Shown here: positions 57,201 to 64,000 of the stretch, in pieces
How positions within the stretch are numbered: the first letter of the stretch is position 1
Layout: every line of letters starts with the position of its first letter
Assembly (NCBI GenBank): GCA_948146395.1
Contig: OX411552.1
Coordinates: 9,567,686 to 9,631,685, forward strand
Length of the DNA stretch: 64,000 nucleotides
Source: Fragum whitleyi
Taxonomy: Eukaryota > Mollusca > Bivalvia > Cardiida > Cardiidae
Direction of reading: 5' to 3'
Translations under genes and position numbers: made by a program
Notes under the pieces: model-generated
What the model saw: only the letters and a program-made list of their open reading frames with translations
The model's database searches: none
What the model was told of the DNA's origin: nothing

Positions 57201-57653
57201 ATTACAAAGATATTTTATAATATGTGTTAAAGATATTTGAAGTAAACCTATACCAATTTTTAGCACTTGGCAATTTTTTAACAAGATTTTCCGCTACACT
57301 AGTGAAAATATATTGAAATAATCAGAGACCTTTTTGGGGTAATAACACACCTAATTATCTACTTTCAGAACACTTCTGTTATTTTCTTTTTTGTTTAGAA
57401 CAATATCCTAAAACCTTGACAACAAGTTGTCCCTCCCCCTGATGGAATCAAGAATATCAGGTGAGATCCTGGGTTCTGTACTACTTCTTTTTATCTTATA
57501 TCACTATTTTGGGCTAATTCATTAAGTACCGATATATATTTGTTTTTATAATCGAAGAAGAAAGATTGAAATTACTAAATGAAATGAATCCTGTCATATT
57601 TCTTCAATGATACTTACATACAGTTACGTATGACTAAAAAAGCTTTTACTTTA

Positions 57654-57814
57654 ATGTAGTGGACCCGAAATAATTCACCAACGTTTCGGAAGTCATGATC
57701 TTTATCAGTGTTAACCGAGGTTTCCTTATTATTTCATTAAGAAGTCTTGTTTAATATCTAAAAGATATGATCATGTGTTTCGAAAACGTTGCAGTTTTTA
57801 TGGGTCCACACCTT
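57654..57814. mobile_element. palindromic MITE, AAGGTAGTGGACCCGTA family, copy 3
   Basis: It begins AATGTAGTGGACCCGAAAT and ends TATGGGTCCACACCTT. The interior has GTTAACCGAGGTTTCC. It shares its layout with the copy at 18569. Confidence 0.65.
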
Positions 57815-57933
57815 AAAATGAAGAAACAGCGAAAATGTTGTTCGATTACGGAAGCTATAGCGCATTGATTGATTTATTTGTGAATATACATATATACCAA
57901 TACAATATCAACAAATATAGGAGATGATTATAG

Positions 57934-57937
<4 letters not shown>

Positions 57938-58022
<85 letters not shown>
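57938..58022. repeat. (AT)n microsatellite
   Basis: About 85 bp of uninterrupted AT dinucleotides, which can self-fold. A shorter (AT)n at 58110-58119 begins the second copy of the adjoining duplication. Confidence 0.95.
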
Positions 58023-58029
<7 letters not shown>

Positions 58030-58207
58030 TAAATTAATACTTTATTAAAACTTAAACAAATATTCAATTTAATTATACTTTGATTGGCTTTTGGTTCATG
58101 TTCATGTTCATATATATATATTAATAAATAAATTAATACTTTATTAAAACTTAAACAAATATTCAATTTAATTATACTTTGATTGGCTTTTGGTTCATGT
58201 TCATTTT
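58021..58207. repeat. 99-bp tandem duplication
   Basis: ATTAATAAATAAATTAATAC starts at 58021 and again at 58120. The two copies are identical through TTGGTTCATGTTCAT. Confidence 0.92.
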
Positions 58208-58355
58208 GGAATTAGCTGAATAAAAGGAAGACAAGGTTAGACAAAATATGAATGAAATGCTGTTAAATAAAACAAAAAAAATTAGAAAACTGAAGAAAAT
58301 GTGTTTTCAAAATTATTAAGATAAGACTTATTCATATGAATAATTTTATAATTGA

Positions 58356-58592
58356 GTGGGCTTTTGTCCTATGTTTGGTGGGCTTTTGTCCAGTGGGCTT
58401 TTGTCCGCTGGGGTTTTGTCCCAGTGGGCTTTTGACCTAGTGGGCTTTTGTCCGTACCCCGGCCAAATCAGACAGGAGGGTTTATGGCCAAAAAGGCCCA
58501 GTGTACAAAAAGGCCCAGTGACAGAAAGGCCCGGGTCAAAAAGGCCCACTCCAAAAAGGCCCACTTTGAAAAATGACCTAAAAGGCCCTCTT
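58356..58592. repeat. GTGGGCTTTTGTCC minisatellite with polarity switch
   Basis: Six units of GTGGGCTTTTGTCC (about 17-20 bp period) run to about 58455. Then, from about 58485, seven units of the complement AAAAAGGCCCAGTG follow. The arms form one large inverted repeat. Confidence 0.9.
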
Positions 58593-59024
58593 TCAGAATT
58601 GGTTAAGACAGGGTTAAAATGTGATATCATAGAGAATCAACCTTAGGTTGGTGCTTGAGATGAAAAAGAAACAACGGTGTCAGAGCCTGAGAGATATCAG
58701 TTAATTAAATGACAATGTATATATTGCATGTCTTCTGCTTTGTAGCATTATTCCCAACCCACACACCTGTTAAACTTTATTTCAAAATAAAATATTTTCA
58801 CATGTACCTGTCTAACAGTTTAACATGAAACTGTTAATTCATGATTTTTGTCCAATTTGTGTTCAAAATTAAACCAAAAGGATTAATGATAGGATGTTTA
58901 TAGAGTCAAATTATTTAAAATGATTTAAAAATAAGATGTTATAATTATCAACATATATTTAACTAACAGGTATTTAAGCATCGCAGGTCAGTATTTGTTG
59001 GCATACAGTATTTATCACAAACAA

Positions 59025-59102
59025 AAGTGGGCCTTTTTGGTCAACTGTGATAGTGGGCCTTCTTGACCCGGGCCTTTCTGTCACTGGGCCTTTTTGACCC
59101 GA
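59025..59102. repeat. TGGGCCTTTTTG minisatellite, third block
   Basis: Four units of GTGGGCCTTTTTGG type on the plus strand, inverted relative to 58485-58592. They reuse the same spacer words (GACCCGGGCC, CTGTCACTGG). Confidence 0.85.
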
Positions 59103-59213
59103 TACCGACAGGAGTGTAACCAAGGTCACCTGCATTCGGAACATCACTCGGTCATTTCCGTAAACTACAACATATGTTGTTCGTGAGATTGGCCAAGTGG
59201 TTTTCCGAATGAG

Positions 59214-59625
59214 CATTCGGAACATCGCTCGGACATTTCCGTAAACTGGAAAGTACCTCGGACGTAAGTGTAGTAATTTTTGGTCAATTTTTAGGTAATT
59301 CGGCTCCTGGTGGTACTTTGGTTAATACGCTTGAAGAAAAGCAAATTCCTTTAATGCTTTCAGATCGTCTATAGAGATCATTTTGGCATATTTTGATTAA
59401 AAAGCAAAACGCAGTAAAACTCTGCATTTTGTTTTCAAATCATAATATGCCCAATTTTTACCTTACGTTGATTTTGCTTTTCGCAGCGTCATCCTCAGTT
59501 GTGTTTGTGACGTCATATAAACTCACGTGCGAAATGACGCGCTTTCATGTCAGCGCCCGTATTATCCCCGAGGTCTATTCCGTAGAATCGCCGAGGGTTC
59601 CCGATTGCCAAATGAGGTCAGCTGA
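59214..59625 (+). repeat. AAACTGGAAAGTACCTCGGA repeat, copy 3
   Basis: It is nearly identical to 31396-31790, including CATTCGGAACATCGCTCGGA at the start and CGAGGTCTATTCCGTAGAAT near the end. A partial extra start lies at 59133-59170. Confidence 0.8.
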
Positions 59626-60118
59626 ACAAGTACTTCCGGGGTCGTAGGGTGTTGAAATAATCCATTAAAAAAAGAAAACAACATTTTCAAGTGTGTTAGT
59701 AGGCATACAAAGAAGAACTTTCTGCTCTTTATGTTTAGATCTTTGACAATGTACTCTTTTGCAGTAAGTAAGCTAATATTTTCCTTATTTTTTAAGGAAT
59801 ACTTTTTGTGTTCAGCTGGTTGGTGTACCAAGGGCGTAACACCCATTAGGCAATATACGCAAGTGCGTAAAAGAAATACTCATCTGTTGGAATATATCGT
59901 TGATAAATGATCACAACATCGAAACTACAGCTTATTCAAGCTGTAGTGACGATATTTTGATTATGTACAAACGCTCAAATCATAAAAAGGGAGCGGCATC
60001 TTTTGTCCCAGTCCACATATCGCCCTCATTCTATATATTCTTTGGTTGTCGCCTTCTGAGTGCGTATAAAATTCGAATTCCTAGGTACGCTTATGGTGTA
60101 CTCCAGGGTGGTGTAAAT
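59626..60118. other. non-coding stretch before the satellite
   Basis: A small palindrome AGCTTATTCAAGCT lies at about 59929. Sequence near 59910 resembles 10340 in inverted orientation. No gene is seen. Confidence 0.45.
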
Positions 60119-60534
60119 TGAAGAAAATTGCCAGTTAGAAATGTTTTTTCCACCTAACAGGGTAGATAAATTTTCAATTGACTGTAATTAGAAATTTTTC
60201 ACATTGGTTACGAAGAAAATTTTTCATCTGGTCAGGTAGAAAAAAAATTTCCACCTGACTGGGGAGAAATGGTTTCAATTGGCTGTAATTAGAAATGTTT
60301 CACCTTGCTTTGGAAGAAAATCTTTCATCCGGCCTGGTAGAAAAGATTTTTCCACCTAACTGGGGAGAAATGGTTTCAATTGGTTGTTATTAAAAACGTT
60401 TTCACCTTGATTTGGCCTGGTAGAAAATTTTTTTTACCTAACTGGGAAAAAAAAAATTCTTGGTTACGAAGAAATTCTTTTATCTGGTGTAGCCGGGATG
60501 TGTATAAGGGTTGTTTGTACTGCTTGCCGTACAA

Positions 60535-60624
60535 GCTAGCCTTAATAGCGACGTGGTAGAGCACTCGCTTTTGGATGTAGAGGTCCCGGGTTCGAATCCC
60601 ATTGGAGTCGAATATTTAATTTTT
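60535..60624 (+). ncRNA. tRNA-like Pol III cassette 1 in the satellite
   Basis: A box TAGCGACGTGG (60546), B box GGTTCGAATCC (60589-60599) and a T5 terminator (60620-60624). The core AGAGCACTCGCTTTTGGATG and GTCCCGGGTTCGAATCCCAT resembles tRNA-Pro(UGG), but the acceptor and anticodon stems do not pair fully, so a working tRNA is unlikely. Confidence 0.65.
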
Positions 60625-61329
60625 CATCTGGCCAGGGAGGAATTCTTTTTACCTAACTGGGGAGAAATTTTTTCAATTGGCTGTAATTAGAAATGTTTCA
60701 CCTTGGTGACGAAGAAATATTTTCATCTGACTAGATAGAAAAAACTTTTCACCTAACTGGGAAGAACATTTTTCATTTGGCTGTAATAAGAAATTTTTCA
60801 CATTGGTAACGAAGAATATTTTTCATCTGGCCAGATAGAAAAAAAATTCACCTGACAGGGTAGAACATTTTTCAATTGGCTGTTATTAAAAATTTTCACA
60901 TTGGTTACGAAGAAAATTTTTCATCTGGCCAGATAGAAAAAAAAAAAATCACCTGACTGGGTAGAAAAGTTTTCAAATGGCTGTTATTAGAAATTTTTCA
61001 CATTGGTTACGAAGAAAAATTTTTCATCTGGCCAGATAGAGAAAAAGATCACCTGACTGGGTAGAATATTTTTCAATTGGCTGTAATTAGAATTTTACAC
61101 ATTGGTTACGAAGAAAAAATTTTCATCTGGCCAGATAGAAAAGATTTTTCCACCTTACTGGGGAGAAATGGTTTCAATTGGCTGTTATTTAAAACGTTTC
61201 ACCTTGCTTTAGCTTAATAGAAATGTTTTTTACCTAATTGGGAAAAAAATTTCTTGGTTACGAAGAAATTTTTTTTATCTGGTGTAGCCGGGATGTGTAT
61301 AAGGGGTGTTTGTACTGCTTGCCGTACAA

Positions 61330-61419
61330 GCTAGCCTTAATAGCGACGTGGTAGAGCACTCGCTTTTGGATGTAGAGGTCCCGGGTTCGAATCCCATTGG
61401 AGTCGAATATTTAATTTTT
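61330..61419 (+). ncRNA. tRNA-like Pol III cassette 2 in the satellite
   Basis: A box at 61341 and B box at 61384-61394, the same 43-bp A-to-B offset as cassette 1. The sequence is identical to cassette 1 across the core, with the same T5 stretch after it. Confidence 0.65.
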
Positions 61420-62326
61420 CATCTAACCAGGGAGGAATTCTTTTTACCTAACTGGGGAGAAATTTTTTCAATTGGCTGTAATTAGAAATGTTTCACCTTG
61501 GTGACGAAGAAATGTTTTCATCTGTCTAGATAGAAAAAACTTTTCACCTAACTGGGAAGAAAATTTTTCATTTGGCTGTAATAAGAAATTTTTCACATTG
61601 GTAACGAAGAATATTTTTCATCTGGCCAGAAAGAAAAAAAAAATTCACCTGACTGGGTAGAACATTTTTCAATTGGCTGTAATTAGAAATTTTTCACATT
61701 GGTAAAGAAGAAAAATTTTTCATCTGGCCAGATAGAAAAATAAATCACCTGACTGGGTAGAAAAGATTTCAATTGGCTGTAATTAGAAATTTTTTACATT
61801 GGTTACGAAGAAAAATTTTTCATCTGCCCAGATTGAAAAAAAAAAATCACCTGACTGGGTAGAATATTTTTCAATTGGCTGTAATTAGAATTTTACACAT
61901 TGGTTACGAAGAAAAATTTTTCATCTGGCCGGATGGAAAAAAATCACCTGACTGGGTAGAAAAGTTTTCAATTGGCTGTAATTAGAAATTGTTCACATTG
62001 GTTACGAAGAAAAATTCTTCATCTGGCCAGATAGAAAAAAAAAAATCACCTGACTGGGTAGAATATTTTTCAATTGGCTGTAATTTGAATTTTACACATT
62101 GGTTACGAAGAAAATTTTTTCATCTGGCCAGATAGAAAAGATTTTTCCACCTAAATGGGGAGAAATGGTTTAAATTGGCTGTTATTAAAAACGTTTTCAC
62201 CTTGCTTTGGCCTGGTAGAAATTTTTTTTACCTAACTGGGAAAAAAATTTCTTGGTTACGAAGAAATGTTTTTATCTGGTGTAGCCGGTATGTGTATAAG
62301 GGGTGTTTGTACTGCTTGCCGTACAA

Positions 62327-62416
62327 GCTAGCTTTAATAGCGACGTGGTAGAGCACTCGCTTTTGGATGTAGAGGTCCCGGGTTCGAATCCCATTGGAGT
62401 CGAATATTTAATTTTT
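62327..62416 (+). ncRNA. tRNA-like Pol III cassette 3 in the satellite
   Basis: A box at 62338 and B box at 62381-62391. It differs from cassettes 1 and 2 by GCTTTAATAG for GCCTTAATAG in the leader. Confidence 0.65.
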
Positions 62417-63223
62417 CATCTGGCCAGGGAGGAATTCTTTTTACCTAACTGGGGAGAAATTTTTTCAATTGGCTGTACTTAGAAATGTTTCACCTTCGTG
62501 ACGAAGAAATGTTTTCATCTGGCCAGATAGAAAAAACTTTTCGCCTAACTGGGAAGAACATTTTTCATTTGGCTGTAATAAGAAATTTTTCACATTGGTA
62601 GCGAAGAATATTTTTCATCTGGCCAGACAAAAAAAATTCACCTGACAGGGTAGAACATTTTTCAATTGGCTGTAATTAGAAATTTTTCACATTGGTTACG
62701 AAGAAAAATTTTTCATCTGGCCAGATAGAAAAAAAAACAAAAAAACCGGACTGGGTAGAAAAGTTTTCAATTGGCTGTAATTAGAAATTTTTCACATTGG
62801 TTACGAAGAAAAATTTTTCATCTGGCCAGATAGAAAAAAAAATCACCTGACTGGGTAGAATATTTTTCAATTGGCTGTAATTAGAATTTTACACATTGGT
62901 TACGAAGAAAAATTTTTCATCTGGCCAGATAGAAAAAAAAATCACCTGACTGGGTAGAAAAGTTTTCAATTGGCTGTAATAAGTAATTTTTCACATTGGT
63001 TACGAAGAAAATTTTTTCATCTGACAAGATAGAAAAGATTTTTCCACCTAACTGGGGAGAAATGGTTTCAATTGGCTGTTATTAAAAACGTTTTCACCTT
63101 GCTTTGGCCTGGTAGAAAATTTTTTTACCTAACTGGGAAAAAAAATTCATGGTTACGAAGAAATGTTTTTATCTGGTGTAGCCGGGGTGTGTATAAGGGG
63201 TGTTTGTACTGCTTGCCGTACAA

Positions 63224-63313
63224 GCTAGCCTTAATAGCGACGTGGTAGAGCACTCGCTTTGGGATGTAGAGGTCCCGGGTTCGAATCCCATTGGAGTCGA
63301 ATATTTAATTTTT
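63224..63313 (+). ncRNA. tRNA-like Pol III cassette 4 in the satellite
   Basis: A box at 63235 and B box at 63278-63288. The anticodon-loop region reads CGCTTTGGGATG instead of CGCTTTTGGATG, the only core change among the four. Confidence 0.65.
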
Positions 63314-64000
63314 CATCTGGCCAGGGAGGAATTCGTTTTACCTAACTGGGGAGAAATTTTTTCAATTGGCTGTACTTAAAAATGTTTTACCTTGGTGACG
63401 AAGAAATTTTTTCATCTGACTAGATAGAAAAAACTTATCACCTAACTGGGAAGAACATTTTTCATTTGGCTGTAATGAAAAATTTTTCACAATGGTGACG
63501 AAGAATATTTTTCATCTGGCCAGATAGAAAAAAAAATTCACCTGACTGGGTAGAATATTTTTCAATTGGCTGTAATTAGAAATTTTTCACATTGGTTATG
63601 AAGAAAAATTTTTCATCTGGCCAGATAGTAAAAAAATCACCTGACTGGGTAGAAAAGATTTCAATTGGCTGTAATTAGAAATTTTTCACATTGGTTACGA
63701 AGAAAACGTTTTCATCTGCCCAGATAGAAAAAAAATCACCTGACTGGGTAGAATATTTTTCAATTGGCTGTAATTAGAATTTTACACATTGGTTACGAAG
63801 AAATATTTTTCATCTGGCAGGATGGAAAAAAATCACCTGACTGGGTAGAAAAGTTTTCAAATGGCTGTAATTAGAAATTGTTCACATTTGTTACGAAGAA
63901 AATTTTTTCATCTGACCAGATAGAAAAGATTTTTCCCCCTAACTGGGGAGAAATGGTTTAAATTGGCTGTTATTAAAAACGTTTTCACCTTGCTTTGGCC

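Larger units (their letters stand above)
60119..64000. repeat. hierarchical satellite array (about 100-bp monomer), continuing past the window
   Basis: Monomers share CAATTGGCTGTAATTAGAAA, CACATTGGTTACGAAGAAA, TTTTCATCTGGCCAGATAGA and CACCTGACTGGGTAGAA. Variant monomers (CACCTTGGTGACGAAGAAA, ACCTAACTGGGGAGAAA) flank a tRNA-like cassette that recurs at 60546, 61341, 62338 and 63235. Spacings are therefore 795, 997 and 897 bp, close to 8, 10 and 9 monomers. No protein frame is conserved across units. Confidence 0.95.

Noticed and set aside
57855..58166. Minus-strand frame rich in IYIYIY
   Set aside because: It is the translation of the AT microsatellite and the 99-bp duplication.
58356..58646. 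Long open frames with PSGLLS / KRPTPKRPTLK repeats
   Set aside because: They are the translation of the GGGCTTTTGTCC minisatellite on either strand.
60546..60600. A functional tRNA-Pro or tRNA-Gln gene in the satellite
   Set aside because: Acceptor and anticodon stems do not pair properly and two T-stem pairs fail. Only the Pol III boxes look intact, so it is called tRNA-like only.
60119..64000. CRISPR array
   Set aside because: Monomers are about 100 bp with no alternation of constant repeat and unique spacer, in a eukaryotic context without cas genes.

Overview
The window looks like nuclear DNA of an animal, most probably a bivalve mollusc. Genes are sparse and split by introns with GT/AG borders. 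Base composition is AT-rich, and the space between exons is filled with short palindromic elements (MITEs), tRNA-derived SINEs, LINE remnants and degenerate tandem repeats of kinds common in bivalves. The phylum is an inference from repeat style and from the metazoan FMO genes; the species cannot be named. No bacterial operon, rRNA gene or CRISPR array is present.

Layout. (1) 2.0-3.0 kb, minus strand: two exons of a crotonase-family (enoyl-CoA hydratase/isomerase) gene; the rest was not found or lies off the left edge. (2) 7.1-15.5 kb, plus strand: a complete five-exon flavin-containing monooxygenase (FMO), 536 aa. (3) 15.5-22.7 kb: intergenic, made of repeat elements. (4) 22.7-30.0 kb, plus strand: a second complete FMO, 530 aa, with the same introns in the same phases, so a tandem duplicate. 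(5) 30-41 kb: no gene found; repeat elements plus tandem arrays carrying perfect DR1 (AGGTCA-A-AGGTCA) motifs and X-box-like motifs. (6) 41.0-48.4 kb, plus strand: a large decayed three-exon gene of a family I do not recognise, ending in a FEN/XPG (PIN-like) nuclease signature; it has several stops, homopolymer frameshifts and a roughly 0.45 kb insertion. (7) 51.1-54.6 kb: a non-autonomous LTR retrotransposon on the minus strand, with LTRs, a primer-binding-site candidate and a polypurine tract but no gag or pol. (8) 56.1-57.2 kb: a SINE and a LINE reverse-transcriptase fragment. (9) 57.6-60.1 kb: AT microsatellite, a perfect 99-bp duplication and a minisatellite that reverses polarity. (10) 60.1-64.0 kb and beyond: a hierarchical satellite of about 100-bp monomers, with a tRNA-like Pol III cassette recurring every 8, 10 and 9 monomer lengths.

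The only intact genes are the two FMOs. They would make ER-membrane NADPH/FAD monooxygenases that oxygenate soft nucleophiles (N and S centres). Most of the rest is mobile or repeated DNA. The observations most worth following are the tandemly copied 5' splice site in FMO copy 1, the Pol III cassette satellite, the decayed nuclease-bearing gene at 41-48 kb and the DR1 arrays.
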